From Campanula takesimana (Eukaryota; Streptophyta; Magnoliopsida; Asterales; Campanulaceae): a stretch of 64,000 nucleotides of DNA. A model generated the notes under the pieces. The model did no database searches and had not been told where the DNA came from. It saw nothing but the letters and a program-made list of their open reading frames with translations. This document shows positions 44,579 through 59,206 of the stretch, one piece after another (position 1 is the stretch's first letter; the number at the start of each line of letters is the position of its first letter). Location of the stretch: contig JAOWBW010000485.1 of assembly GCA_026119855.1 (NCBI GenBank), forward strand, positions 1,116,001 to 1,180,000, given 5' to 3'. The position numbers were made by a program, and so were the translations under genes.

Positions 44579-46723
44579 TTATGGGATCTTTGCTACCTCG
44601 GACCCGTTTCGTTTAATTGTCCTCTTGCCCGTAGATGAACTACATGCCTCAATGATATAGAAGCAATCATCATGGGAAAGGCTATCCCCATTCGAGCCTT
44701 GGCTTTCGCTATCCAACGTACTCCTAATGGACTTTTCCATCTCCTCCATACATTGTTCAAACGTTAAATCATGTTCGGTGAGTGTTATTACGACCAATTC
44801 ATTGGCATTTTGGTGGGGTACCCTTGCACTCATCACATTGGCGATCATAAAGTCGGATGGGCATCTCATATCTCCCTCTTGCACACATGCCCATAAGGCT
44901 TCCTTCCATTCTTCCCCAATCTGAGCCATTGGGACATTGAATTCCAAAAGGTTCACAGGTGTAGGCTCCTCGAACTCAATCATATTAATGCCTTGGTTGT
45001 TGGGGAAAGGGTTATTAATCACGCTTGGGCCACGGGGGTGTTCAAGTTTTCCTTTGTCAATGAGGTCGAGGATGATGCGTTTTATCACGGAGCAATCATC
45101 GGTATTGTGGCCATGATAATTGTGGAAGGCGCATCTTTTGTTTTGGTCAAAGGGTTTCTCGGGATTCCTTGGCTGATAGTTGACCAAAGGTTTTACAAGG
45201 CCTTGCTTGACTAACCCTTCGAACACCTTACTTATAGGCATTCCGAAATCCTCAAACCTTACATACTGACGCCTTTCTGCAGTCCCACCCTTTTGAGAGG
45301 CTTGCCTTGAGCTTCCTTCTTGGATGCTGTTAACCGTTCCCAGGGTTTCTTTCCCTTTACCGGTGGTCGAAGGGCGGTACCTATAGGAGTTTCCGCTATT
45401 TTGGGCCAGAGACTGCTCATTGAGAGCCTTCTCAAATTTGGATCCTGCGGTTACCATGGCTCGGAGATTGGGGTAGAAGTGATGGCTGATCAAAGCTCGC
45501 AGTTGGGGTTTCAAGCATGACTGAAATATATCCAACTTTTCATCCTCGGTGGGAGGATTGAAAATTTCTCCCAATTTGTAGTTCCATCTTTTGTAAAATT
45601 CACTGATCGACTCTTCGGTCTTTTGCAGTGTGCTTTGCAAATCGGTGCGGTTGGTTTCCCACTCCAAGTTAAAACGGTACTTGGTGAGGAATGCTTCCTT
45701 AATCCGGTCCCATGTGGTTCGAGACTCATCCTTTAAGTTGAAGAACCATTTGAGTGCATTTCCCCTTAAGGACAACTGAAAGTGATCAGCCATTTGCTGC
45801 ACGGTGCAACCCTTCGCCCTCATTGCCAAGGTGTAGGCGTTGAGGTGAGTCTGGGGACAGGCGGTCCCGTCAAATCTGTCAATTTTTGGCATTTTGAACC
45901 GATGAGGGAGGGGGACGACCTTATCGGGGTCCGTGACTCCCGAGGTAAACTTCCTCTCGTTCATTCCCTCGAACCTTTCCTCCATTTGTTTCAGCTTCTC
46001 AACTATCCATCCCACTTGAGGGTCCACATGGGGGTTGGAGTTGACGGATCCCATGATTTGACTTGTCAATGGCACTGCGTTGGGAGGTGAAGTGGTGGAG
46101 GGAACTATCGGAGGAGGATTTGTAGGTGGCAAGTGGGTGTAGACATACCCTGGCGCCAGGTTGCTTGTTGGGATATATGGTGGGGTAGTTTTGGATATTT
46201 GGGCCATCGGGTAGTAGAGTGGGTAAGGAACTTCTCTAGAGATGGTTGGCAGGGCCGGAGGTGGCAAGTCGGCAGTAGATGGGGCCAAGGGTGCTTGACT
46301 GTTTGGGACCGTGTTACGTATATTGAACCCCGGTGGGTACATGGAAGCGACACCCGGTGGGACAAGGGGAACATGAGTGATGGGCACATTTTGATGAGTG
46401 GCGGTTTGGGATGTGGGACGTGAGGTCCCCACATTTGGGTAAGTTTGAGGGGGCGGGACCCAACTGTACCCTTGAGGCGGCACATTCTCAATTCCTTCTT
46501 CGTCAGTGATTTCCACAAAGCCTCCGTCATTTTCAAACACAATGGCTACCCCTTGCTGTCTCATGATCTCCGTAACCCTGTTCTGCATATCCTCAAGGCG
46601 TTTTCTGTCATTCTCTTCCCGGGCCCTGGCGGCCTCTAAAGCCTGTACCAACTATTCCCTGCTAAGACCGTTCGGATCTGTGGCATTGTCACCCCCACTA
46701 CTACTTCCTGCCGGGCTAGTCAT
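44579..46723 (-). pseudogene. gag: E2 gag
   Basis: 714 codons from ATG 46723-46721, with TAG as codon 24 (46654-46652). The rest is open to TAA 44581-44579. The proline-rich N-terminal half (about residues 60-230) is unlike E1. The capsid part has MPKIDRFDGTACPQTHL, LSLRGNALKWFFNL and ISEFYKRWNYKLGEIF. The nucleocapsid-like finger CAFHNYHGHNTDDC fits C-x2-H-x4-H-x4-C. The terminal TAA is followed at once by an in-frame ATG, so it may be the natural gag stop or a mutated CAA. Confidence 0.85.
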
Positions 46724-48441
46724 TTGGAAAAACCTCAATGAAGCTGTCGATGAACTGTCCGACTCGGCACTTATCAGGCGATGACCCGGAACTCTGACCC
46801 ACTTTTTATGCGCTGCGGAGAAGGAGGTTTATTTCAGACTCAGGTATGGACTCGAGTCGGTGTTTAGGGGCAGACAGGCTTTAGGCTCATACAACATGAA
46901 AGTTTATTATTATTGATTAATTATGTTCACGTTTACTTAAAACTGATTTATTCCTAACTGGTTGGAAAAGATTGCTCTTCTTTTTCGCAACTATTCTAAA
47001 TCCTGGATCAGTGGAGGCCATCACTACGCCTATAGACCCCTCGTTTTTCACCTGTATTGCACGCTCCCAAGGACGGACTATCCCGGGCGAGGGTCCTATA
47101 GGGCACGCGGCTTCCACCGATCAAAAGAAGTGAACCTAGGGTCTAGTGCATCGTAAGGTTCCCAATATGCGGGTCATCCTAATCATGGTTAAGCCCCAGT
47201 CGGAATCGAGACTTTTCTCCGAAGGCTACACCGAAGGCTCCACCGACATTCCATCATGACCTCATTTTGAATGAGGCGTCTCGATCCTTGACCATGGGCT
47301 TAAGGATGATTAAAGTAACTCGTTCATTAGGGCTCGACGACACGGTGTCACCCTATCCTTAGTACATGGCCCTTGCTAATTGCGGTCGTCACTAACACAC
47401 GAGTTGGACGCTGGTTAGGCCACGCTTGCATTTCATCAAGGAGTCGCAACTCGGGCATTAATTTGGCCACAATTAGCTTTGAGCACGTATCAAGGATGTG
47501 GTAACGTGAACTAGACCAAAAACCAACCATAGTCACGGTATTTGTGTGTCACGGACAAGTGTGGTTGACTCAGTTCGGAAGGGAAGGTGGGATGGACCCG
47601 TGCGCGCATCGAAGGGAACAAGAGCGCCCAACGAGCTGCATCGTGGCATCCACCCCGGGTTTAAAGGGTATTTGGAACGTGCACGGTCAAGTGCGCGTGG
47701 TGTGAAGTCATTCTATGCTCCTTTTTTGAGTAAAAAGAGAGATTTTCAATTCGTTTTTCGATAGCATGAGCATGGCATAAGCAAGATATGAACAAGCATG
47801 GATTGAGCAATCTATACACAACAAATCAAGGAATATAAGCGAACAAAGACCAAAACTTGTACATGTACCAAGTTGTGCACCACAAAGAATTTTGAATCAA
47901 ACTTTTGCAAAAGAAATATTTTACATTGAAACCCTTTTGTACAAAGCAATTTGTGCACAACGAGAAGACTCAAGAAAACCCTTACAAAAAGGATTATGCA
48001 CGACGAGGTTTTGGAAACCATTTTATTGACAAAAGATCATGCATAACCAAGTTTTATTACCTTTTAAAACCAAGTTTTGGCCAAAAGAATGAAGGTAATG
48101 TGCACAAGTAAGACTGTAAATTTGGAACCTGGACAAGTAGAAGCAGAGGGGCACCCAGAATGTTGCAGCCCTGCACCAAACTGTTAATTGGCAACATTCT
48201 GGCCCCTACCCAAAGTAGCCGTACGGCTAAAGCAAGAGGGAGAAGATTTTTCTCAGTTTCTCCAACTTCTGATCATCAAGCCCCAGTTTATTGTATTTCC
48301 AGAACGTATGTACTCAAAACAGTTCAAACAGAAACATCAAACATACACAAATATGCAAGAAGTCAACTAACGGGAACGGGAGTTTGACCCACACAAGAAT
48401 GCCCCCGAACCTTCTAGAAAGAAGTCCGAAAGCACTCTATA
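46724..48441 (-). other. E2 leader
   Basis: 1.7 kb between primer site and gag. No convincing ORF on the coding strand. It contains one AAAGTAGCCGTACGGCT motif (48213-48229), also found three times in LTR B. Confidence 0.55.
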
Positions 48442-48459
48442 TCCCCAGCGGAGTCGCCA
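48442..48459 (-). promoter_or_regulatory. Primer binding site of E2
   Basis: TGGCGACTCCGCTGGGGA on the minus strand, one base from the LTR end, identical to the E1 site at 18000. It fixes the orientation of E2 and of LTR B. Confidence 0.9.
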
Positions 48460-48460
48460 C

Positions 48461-49959
48461 TGTAAGGATCCCGCCCCGCGCGCGGAAACGCGATGGTGTA
48501 TGGGGCGAAACGCCAAACACGGGAACCGGTCAAATTTAACGGAGTCGCAACATTTTGTTAATTTTAAACCCAACAAAATGACAAAGGTTTGAGTTCAAAG
48601 GTTCGGAGGTCAGGTTACAACTTGGGAGGAGTTTTTACGTCCTCTCAAGTTGCCTCGGACAAAGCCGAGTCTCCCTAAGTTAGTTAAAATGTGCATATGT
48701 GTGTGTGTGTATTTAACGGAAAAATTCTGTCGTTGATTTTATTCGAGAAAACTCAGCTGAAAAAGGGGCCTTGAGTGATAAGATAAAGGTCAGAGGGCAA
48801 AACAGGCAATTTTGCCCTCCTACCTAAAGTAGCCGTACGGCTGGAGGAGGCAATTCTGGGGTTTTACAGTTTGCTCAAGAGCAGTCCAGTTCAGAACAGA
48901 AACAGGGCATTCTGTCTGAAGCTGGACAAACTGTTTTTTATCCCAGTTTGCAAGAAATCATTTTACAAGTTTTATAACATCATTCCTATGCTAAATGATC
49001 ATCACTTGGTCCCCAAAACAAGTATTTGGGTGTGATCATGAGCAATCATAGGAGAAAATCAAGAAAGTTGATGAATGTCCCCTTTGGATCAAAGTTGGTC
49101 ATTTGGTGAATAAAGATTGGAACTTTATCACCAAAATGACATTTTATGACTTAAAATCCTTCCAAGAGTCAAAATAACACATAAAGATTGAATCTTTATG
49201 ACCCAAAAGTGGGATTTTGAAGCTAAACCAAAGAGGAAAATGATGAACACTAAGGTTCCATCACCCTCATGATTATCATGGCCAAACAAGCATAACATTT
49301 AAATGAATAAGGAATGTAAATGACAATCAACAAGTCTATGAGTGTCTAGGTTTAGAACCTCTTCCATACAAGGTATGGAGGGCACCTTTGAACTTCTCAT
49401 AGCTTGGACAAGATAGTAATGTAATAGATAGGTATATAGTGCTTGATAATGGACAAGTCTTGCAAGAAATAAAAGGTGCTTGAAATGGACAAGTCTTTGC
49501 ATTAATGAAGAGTAAATACATGTATAACCAAGATATAAGAAAGAAAATAGGAGTAAGATGAAGAGAAATGAGGGGGGAGGTGGCTTTACCTATGATGGTT
49601 ATGGCCAATCTTCGTTTCTTCTCTCCTTTTTTGGTTTGTGATCAGTCTCACTCTTACTCTGTGGTGATTCCAGCAGAGTGACCTCCCTAATGTGTATTTC
49701 TCCCCCCCTGAAATGATCAGCAAGGGGTTCTATTTATAGGGACTAAGGGTGCCCAAAGCAGCCGTACGGCTAGGCCCCTCTAGTACCTAAAGCATCCGTA
49801 CGGCTCAGCCTGACGAGCTTCTGGATTTTTCCAATTTTATACCAGAGTAGTCCTGGAATTTATAGCTTATGCTAGGGAGGTCCTGGCCTATTAGCTTATC
49901 CCTGAAACGGTGCTAAGGCTACCTCTAAGATAGGTCGGTTTCAGATTGGGGTACTTACA
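48461..49959 (-). repeat. 5' LTR of E2 (LTR B)
   Basis: 1499 bp, plus-strand ends TGTAAGGATCCC and GGGTACTTACA, nearly identical to the solo copy at 30750-32247. CAATC follows at 49960-49964. It contains three CCGTACGG palindromes (48832, 49761, 49794). Confidence 0.92.
49731..49738 (-). promoter_or_regulatory. LTR B TATA box
   Basis: TATAAATA on the coding strand of E2 in the context CCCTATAAATAGAACCCC. Conserved in the solo LTR at 32026-32019. Confidence 0.55.
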
Positions 49960-50348
49960 CAATCACCCAAACATTTTGGGGACATGACATCAAAGACTAC
50001 TTCACTTCATTGAAGCTAGTCACGAAGTCATCTCCCTACATTCCAAACACCCTTTTTTTTTTACCCCCCTTTTATCATTAAGATAAGAAGAACATTTCAT
50101 AATTTATGTAGATTTTGATCAAGCAAGACCAACTTTAGTTGGGCGAGATGGGTGTTTAAGTACTTCCCATCTCGTAACCTAACCCCCGAACCTCATAACA
50201 AATAATCTCTTTTTTCGTAATCAAACTTAGGCTATAAACATTAGGTTTTTCTTATGTTCCTCTAAAACATAGGTGGCGACTCTAAAACACAAATAGACAT
50301 CCTAGGGTAGCACACGTGCTCTAGCCAAGCCGTGGCCCTCCGGGGTAT
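49960..50348 (+). repeat. Right part of a family-A LTR (duplicate)
   Basis: From CAATCACCCAAAC to GGGGTATCTACA, followed by GATGG, exactly as at 32248-32640. It is a duplicated piece of the E1 3' LTR. Confidence 0.85.
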
Positions 50349-51161
50349 CTACAGATGGATACTCCTTCTTTGCTCACTTCAACTCACCAACTTGCTACTT
50401 GAGAAAACAAATATCGTTAGGGGGAAAAGAAGGTCCACACCCCACCCAAAAAAAAAAAAAAAAAAAAACTCCAATGTTAGAATCAGTGATCTGGTCTCCA
50501 AGAAAAAAACTTAACAAGTACAATAATATTCAAGAGACTTGAGCATAAAGATCACACCTACTTGTTTATAAAGAGATGGGGCTATATATGCTATCATAAA
50601 GTGGGATGACCTCATCATGGTACAAGTCACGTGTTCCATTCTTATTGGCTACTTGCCCTTTATGCGTCTCCATGATCTGATCAAGTGAGACGCGAAAATG
50701 TGAACTTGTCATTTTGTCAGAGGTTGTTGAGCCTTGTCGGTCATTTATCGTGTACACAAACGACATCTTTTCTTCAAGTAATCAAATCACCTAACTCGAT
50801 TTGCCCATGATCTCACGCGAAGATCCCATGCCGACTTCCGCACATGGCGACCCTCTTTAGCCTCTTAAACCTAATTGCACCGTGAACCTCTTCACATGGC
50901 AATTTGCTTACTTGGTGTTGTCACTTATCCTCCATCACGAAGTCCCTTATGACGAATTGCGATTTCCAGAAGATGGTCTCAGCCCGGTTATTATCTCACT
51001 CATAATAGGCCTTTATTTCTTCTTGGGCCCACCATTGGGCCCAACAGATATTTTTCTTGGACTTAACAAAAAGTATTTTAATAAAATAATTTCCTTCCAT
51101 GTTCAAATCTTTCTTTAAGGGACATTCTGAAAATCTCTTTTTAATGGCAAAAAATCATATA
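50349..51161. other. Flank of E1, right copy
   Basis: Duplicate of 32641-33442. No gene recognised. The A-run here is longer than in the left copy. Confidence 0.5.
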
Positions 51162-51360
51162 CTCTCTCCGTCCCAGAGTATATGTCTATTTTTTTTAGTA
51201 TGTCTCAGAGTATATGTCCACTTCTTAAAATAACAAAGAATATTTACTATTCCTCTCACTCATTCTCTCTCTTTTATACCCACAACACTTACATCACTTC
51301 CACCATTTCTTAATCTCCGTGTAAATGGGAGGGTGGATATATACTCTGGAACGGTGGGAG
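51162..51360. mobile_element. Stowaway MITE, right copy
   Basis: Duplicate of 33443-33641, with small differences in the left TIR (CTCTCTCCGTCCCAGAG). Confidence 0.8.
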
Positions 51361-52832
51361 TATATTCTAGTAATCTTATTCTCAAACATTTAGTTTTGTA
51401 AAGATAAAACGAGAAGTGAAAACAAAAAATAATGGAAAAATATTTAGGGAGAAAGTTTTTTTCAAAAATAAAAATCAGTAGTTTGAGATAAAAATTTATT
51501 AAAAATAGACATCCATTTATCGAATAAGATAGGGCGGTTGCCCAACCCGCTCCAAACTCGACTGGTTAAACCCGTCTGAACAGGTCGGGCAGGCACCGAC
51601 CACAGCATTATACCCACCAGTCAACTGTCCACGTGCACCCGACGGTGCCGACTTTCACGTCATTAACCATGTTTCCTTAATTCTTATGTTTACTTTTGAG
51701 GCCTTATTATTATAGAACAGAGGGTTTGTTCAAAAAAAAAATATAGAACAGATGGAAGTTTATTATTATTTTTATTTTATTTGTTTGAAAATAAAAAGAT
51801 GTTATATTTTTAAATATATAATATTAATTGCTATGAAATTGGTTTCAAAGAAAATTTGGTCTTTAATCAACACAAGTAAATTTTGACAAAACTTTAATAT
51901 CAATCTAATAGTTCTAGTGAGATTCATAAAATTGGTGTTGATATTGATAACAATTTTTAGGATTTATATGAGATGTGTAGATTGACTTTAATGTTTGATC
52001 AAAGTTTACTTCTGTTGACCCATAAAAATTGAATGAAACTAATGTTTCGAAACATATAGTAGCCGCCTAAAACCATTGAATATATTATGCCAATAAAAAT
52101 GTCTAGCACTATATAACATGAGCACTGACAGTTATTAAAAGTGTCCGTTTAGATGTTTATAAATGTCAGTATAAGTAGTTGATACATTGTAACATTAGTA
52201 TGGATATTTACAATGTCGATACGCGCTTTTTAAAATAAGTACAAAATTTTATAAAAATGTTACCGCTTGTTTTAAAACAAGTGCTAGCTATTCAAAAAAC
52301 TGTCACCGACTGATTTGATGACACGTTTTTCATTTGACACTGTACTTGTCTATTTGCTCTCTATTTTGAATTTAAAGTCCCGAATGTGACTACCAATATT
52401 GATATTTGCCACATACATCAAAACTTGGCTTCCTTGACTTCTCACGTAATAACGTCGATGCCCTTCTGTGGTCTCAATGGTTTTGCTGAAATTCAACCTT
52501 AAGTAATCATAATAAAAGATTAAAAAATAATTATCAAATCTTTAAAGAAGTGACTCAGTAATAAAGTTAAGTCTTATACTTTGCGAGACCTACTGTTTGA
52601 TTCTCATTTTTGCCTTTTAATTTGGGACATTGTCAAAAACAAAAATCATAAGAAAGTGAAACAGGAAAATCAATGGGGTTATATATACACACACACATAC
52701 ATACATATTACTTTTAACATACATATTACTTTTAATATTGAGTAACCTAATTTTTCTATTATGCTAGTTGCAGTATTAAGAGGATTGCTTAAGTATACTA
52801 AATATAAAATTACAATATATTGAAGAGGAAGT
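51361..52832. other. AT-rich flank, right copy
   Basis: Duplicate of 33642-35113. No gene seen. Confidence 0.45.
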
Positions 52833-52965
52833 CTTGTGACGGTCTCACATATGAGACGGGTCTTGATGAGAGAAGAAATGGGCTTGCCCCACCCCGCACA
52901 TAAGGGAGCAAACCATTTACTCTCTCAACGAGACCCGTCTCATGTGTGAGACCGTCTCGCGTAAG
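52833..52965. mobile_element. Hairpin MITE, right copy
   Basis: Duplicate of 35114-35246 with both GAGACGGTCTC arms intact. Confidence 0.6.
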
Positions 52966-53039
52966 TTTTTGTCTATATTGAAATTGTAAGTGAGATGGAA
53001 AGAGTATTCTACTTACTTCTACTAAGAAAGAAAAACATA

Positions 53040-53299
53040 CTCCCTCCGTCCCCGCTCACTTGACACCTTTTGATCAAAACTGGTCAACTTAGGGTCGTTT
53101 TGACCAACACTTTATAAAAATATTTATGTTCCAATTTTTTTTTTAAAAATTTGTTATTAAGAGGATTTTTAATTGTGATCATTTTACATTTTTTTAATTT
53201 TTATTCGGATCATAAATATTTCTATAACGTGTTGGTCAAACCGACCTTTAGTTGACCAGTTTTGGTCAAAAGGTGTCAAGTGAGCTGTAACAGAGGGAA
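53040..53299. mobile_element. Stowaway MITE, right copy
   Basis: Duplicate of 35321-35580. A T-run following it is a few bases longer than in the left copy. Confidence 0.8.
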
Positions 53300-53342
53300 T
53301 ATATCTGAACGTTTTTTTTTTTTTTTTTTTTTTTAATGGAAA

Positions 53343-54648
53343 TGTTCAGTACAGACATAAGATACTTTGTCAATGGTGATACAAACTACACTATAAAGCT
53401 TTATAATGAGATAAAATATTTTCTAATAACTCACAAGCGCAATAATAAACTGATAGGAAAAATAACAATAAAAGGCTTCCTGGAAAATGACTACATAACA
53501 AAAAACTAACTGAAATGGGTATGGATATTAGTCGAGGCTTGTGTTGGACACAATCTCCGCATGAAGAAATTGCCCCGCACTTGTGCTGACGGTGACTGGC
53601 AATCTTCTCTAAAATGCAACGATTTTAACTGTCGTTAATAGAAGCACTTTAAACTAACGACTTCGGCGAACAAATATTATTGCTCGAAACTTCTGTACTT
53701 GAAGGGAATAATGCTTCAATATAATCTCTCTCAGATTACTCTAATGCTTTGAATGTTGGAATGATTTGATTTGGCAATCTGGGGGGACTATTTATAGTTT
53801 TTCAAGAGTTACAGGTGCATTTCTGAGAATAGGTGCAATTCTATCCAAATGAATCATGACCGTCCGATCGCACTCGATCGACGAACTAGATTCAGGGAAC
53901 TGCCCCAACCCATACACGAATTGGTGCTCCACCCATTCCGAACCGACCCATGCCTATTCAAACGAACACGGACCAGATACCGTGTACCGCTCTGAATCCA
54001 ACCCGTGGCAAAACCACTCCAACCTAAACTGAACCGCAGGCCGGTCTACCCGAACCGAACAACATGAACCAACCTTGACTCGGATAGAACCGAGTCACCC
54101 TTGAGCCAAGCCATGGAACCATCCACCTAGTTGAGCTAGATAAAACTTTAACGCTTTTTAGCTCCTAGCGACGATGTGGTCATGTTAAGTGCAAAGTGCG
54201 CCCTAAACCGCCCAATCCCCCCTTTGCATGCGTCGTGGGTCGTGGGTCAATTTTGAGCTAGTCCAAAACTAACTCAATTCCCAACTTGGTTGCATGGCTG
54301 GCACAATATTCCACTAGGTTGCATGGTATGAGGATAACACTTGATTGTTATCCCACACAAGTGGATGAGTTGAAATACACTCCATCTAATTTGTGGTTTT
54401 TAAGCAATGTGGGATATGGCTTTCAATATTCACAAACTCTTCATAAGCCCATTATTAAGTTGCTTACTTTGAGTATTAATTTATCATTCACCCATAAATG
54501 ATTTTGCATAAATAAATGCATTTTTCTAGTCTACATTAAATGGAGATTTTAGTTTTGCAACTTGTTTTCATTTACACAAAATTAAACCACTCTGAAAATC
54601 TGAGTCAAAATGTGGTCAAACCCACATTTCTAAAACTCATTTCCAACA
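53343..54648 (-). repeat. LTR of Copia element C', right copy
   Basis: Duplicate of 35621-36925, homologous to LTR C. Confidence 0.65.
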
Positions 54649-55337
54649 ATCCCCCACATGAATGACAGTTAATGCATGTATGCAAATTCGTCCAAGAGTT
54701 CTGGCAAACTATTTTGCATCAGGATAGGTAGTTACGACCTTGAACCTTCCTTAGTAAAATACTATCGAATATACTAGTATGGTAGTAGCGCTATCTTTGA
54801 ACTAGAGATTGTATAATATATACGAAGGCAATAGTACGTACACAATTATAGCTATAATACTATTTGTTCTCACTTGTGTCCATTTTGGCTCTGGACTGTA
54901 TCTCTTTATAAGTGTTCATTTAGAAGCGGCCTTATTACTTCTCACTTAGATTGGTGATTCTCCTACTAAGAGTATCCTGCTATACTCCACCACTTAGGTA
55001 TAGGAATCACTAAAAGTTTTCTCAACTTAACCTTACCACTATTGCAGGTATATAGACTTGGATGTTCTAGGAATGGGTGTGAAGCATGTTCTAAGTGTTT
55101 TAACCAAACCTCATAACTTAGTTGTCTCATTGAACCAAGGTTTTGGGATCTCCAATTCTCAAGGTTGAGTGTTCGCTATGTGTTCATCTGTTGTGGATTT
55201 TGAACCCATTCCCCTTAACAACTTATATAATTGATCTCTGTTTCTACATTTTATAAACGGATCCGTTGAGTTATCCTTTGACTTAACATAGAAAATTGTG
55301 ATAACGCCATATGAGATCAACTATCAGACGGTATTAT
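54649..55337 (-). other. Truncated internal region of C', right copy
   Basis: Duplicate of 36926-37614, ending where the E3 LTR begins. No readable pol domain. Confidence 0.6.
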
Positions 55338-56344
55338 TGTAGACACCCCGCCTTGGACCGCTCACCCCGATTGCACGGCTGATCTTGTGTTTCTCCCTAT
55401 TGTAAGTGTTTCTCGTTAGTTTCTGTTACTTTTGTTAAGTTCCTGACTGACTTCGTTAAGTCCAGGGACTAAACTAAATAACAGGGCTGACTTTCTAGTC
55501 CATTTTTCTGTCGAAAATGCCATCTCGAAGTCACGCGCCTCTGCCCGTAGGGGTCAAAAGCGCGCGCGTCCCGCCACCAAGGCAGGGGGCGCGCGCCTCT
55601 GGGCGTCAGTTATAGATTCTGTCCAAGAATCTCTCCCTTGCTCATTTTACATGATTTTGCCCGGGAATGATTTCTTTGTGACCTCGTTTTGGCACCAAAA
55701 ACACCTGTTTTACACCTATATAAACCTCTCTTCTCCACCATTTCAAGGGACTCTTTTGGAGAAGCAAGAAAACTATATTCAAGAGGACTTTTAGACCTTT
55801 TTTCCACACAAAGAAACTCTACCAAAAGGAGTACTTTTATCATTTTCAAGGCTTTCTCCAAGAAGTGTTTGAAGTTCTTTTGAATCTTAGGTAAAAGACT
55901 ACTCTTCTCTCTTTTCTCTACTTCATCCCTTCTATTTCTCTTTTATTTTGATCAATCGTGCAATCACCCAAACCTTTTTTCCACACAAAGAAACTCTACC
56001 AAAAGGAGTACTTTTATCTCCCCACATTCCAAATACCCCTTTTCAACCCCCCTTTTATCATTATTAAGAATAGGAAGAACATTTTAATTATGTAGACATT
56101 GAACAAGCAAGACCAACATTAGTTGGGCGAGATGGGTGTTTAAGTACTTCCCATCTCGTAACCTAACCCCCGAACCTCATAACAAGAATCTCTGTTTTCG
56201 TAATCAAACTTAGGCTACACATTAGGTTTTTCTTATGTTCCTCTAAAACATAGGTGGCGACTCTAACAATCTAAAACACAAATAGACATCCTAGGATAAC
56301 ATCACCGTTCTAGCCAAGCTGTGCTTCCTCCCGGGGTATCTACA
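55338..56344 (+). repeat. 5' LTR of E3 (family A)
   Basis: 1007 bp, TGTAGACACCCCGCC to GGGGTATCTACA, with TATATAAA at 55717-55724. Three GCGCGCGC-type blocks sit in its U3 (55533-55596), as in E1. Its first 524 bp are duplicated at 37615-38138. Confidence 0.9.
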
Positions 56345-57102
56345 GTAGGGCTGTTAAACGAACCGAGCCCGTTCGAGCTCGGCTCGTCAAAGCTCGGCTC
56401 GAATGGGATCGAAGCACTATTCGAGCTCGAACCGAGTTTTCGAGCTCGAATTTTTATCGAGCCGGCTCGTGTTCGGCTCGTTTGTTCGACGAGCTTTGTT
56501 CGAGCTCGGTTCGTGTTCGACTCGTTAGAGCTCGACTCGTCTTCGGATCGTTAGAGATCGGCTCGTGTTCGGCTCGTTAGAGATCGGCTCGTTTAATTCA
56601 TGAATAACTCGAGCTCGGGCTCGGCTCGATAAGCTCGTTAGCACGGTTTATTTTGTTTGCATTTGACTCGAGCTCGGCTCGGCTCGTTAAGCTCGAAATC
56701 GACTAAATAATCATCATTATTACTTTTGTAATGAATACATATACATTATATGTATATACAACATTGTACAAGGAATAAATCATAATTAAAATATTTTTAT
56801 CTTTAAAATGACTCAAACAACATTAATTGTACAACAACTAAAATTAATTAAATTTTTATACATTCATATAATGATCATATAGCGACTATACACATACAAT
56901 CCAATAATACAATATAGATTTTACAACAACTAAAATTAATTTATTCTATGCACATTCATTACGAAAACGTAGAGATATATACACAATAGTAGGGTTTTTT
57001 TTTCAAAACTAATTTATTAATTTCAAATGTACACATATTTGTCTTATATTATTTTTCTCATTGAAATAAAAAATAAAATTAACATCTATTATTGTAGTTA
57101 TA

Positions 57103-58605
<1,503 letters not shown>

Positions 58606-58667
58606 TATGTATGTATGATATGTGTGTGTGTCTATATGAAATATTGGATGTTATATATATACATACA

Positions 58668-58699
<32 letters not shown>

Positions 58700-58806
58700 C
58701 ACATACATGTAACCCATGTTTATATACATAAATATATGTATGTATGATATGTCTGTGTGTCTATATGGAATATTGGATGTTATATATATACATATATATA
58801 TATAAG

Positions 58807-59156
58807 TAGGTGCTAAAATGAGAACCTAAATATCGTGAGAACCGTGAGAACCAATCATAACCATTAGATTAGAAAAAAAATCAAGGGTCCATATGTTAGT
58901 TACAATTGATAAACTTAGATACATTACAAAAAATTTGATTACACTTGGATACAATAGGTTAATAAGTATTGTATCTAAGTGTTGCACTTGGATCCACTAT
59001 GTTAAAAACTAATGTATCCAATTGTTTTTCGAAAATTATCTAATGTATCCAAGTGTATCCAATGTATCTAACATCTGGACCCTTGATTTTTTTAATCTAA
59101 TGGTTATGATTGGTTCTCACGGTTCTCATATAAAATGGTTCTCACAAGAACGCGAT

Positions 59157-59160
<4 letters not shown>
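58807..59160. mobile_element. Inverted-repeat element
   Basis: The left part GTGAGAACCGTGAGAACCAA, then TCATAACCATTAGATTA, returns in reverse complement near the right end, which closes with GAACGCGATCCTA. A poorly conserved outer end, flanking TA-rich DNA and no coding capacity suggest a MITE of uncertain superfamily. Confidence 0.55.

Positions 59161-59206
<46 letters not shown>

Larger units (their letters stand above)
38139..49959 (-). mobile_element. E2: Tat-type Ty3/gypsy element, family B, 3' truncated
   Basis: A minus-strand element: 5' LTR 49959-48461, primer site 48459-48442, leader, gag, protease, RT, RNase H, second RNase H, integrase, stem-loops, tail of the antisense ORF. The rest of the 3' end and the 3' LTR are missing at 38138/38139. 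Its 5' LTR still abuts CAATC (49960-49964) and the right part of LTR A, so it first inserted in an E1-type LTR. The protein sequence is clearly diverged from E1, with a different LTR family but an identical primer site. Confidence 0.88.
48461..55861 (+). repeat. 7.4 kb direct duplication, right copy
   Basis: Pairs with 30750-38138. Here the left edge joins E2's primer site and the right edge continues into the complete E3 LTR, so this copy keeps the ancestral connections on both sides. Confidence 0.9.

Noticed and set aside
44579..44581. TAA then ATG between E2 gag and pol, as possible evidence for a separate pol gene.
   Set aside because: The frame is unchanged across it and E1 keeps gag and pol in one frame, so a mutated sense codon is equally likely. 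Left undecided.
55338..56344. E3's LTR as a solo LTR.
   Set aside because: The primer site and gag of the same family resume at 61145 once the hAT element and its TSD are removed.
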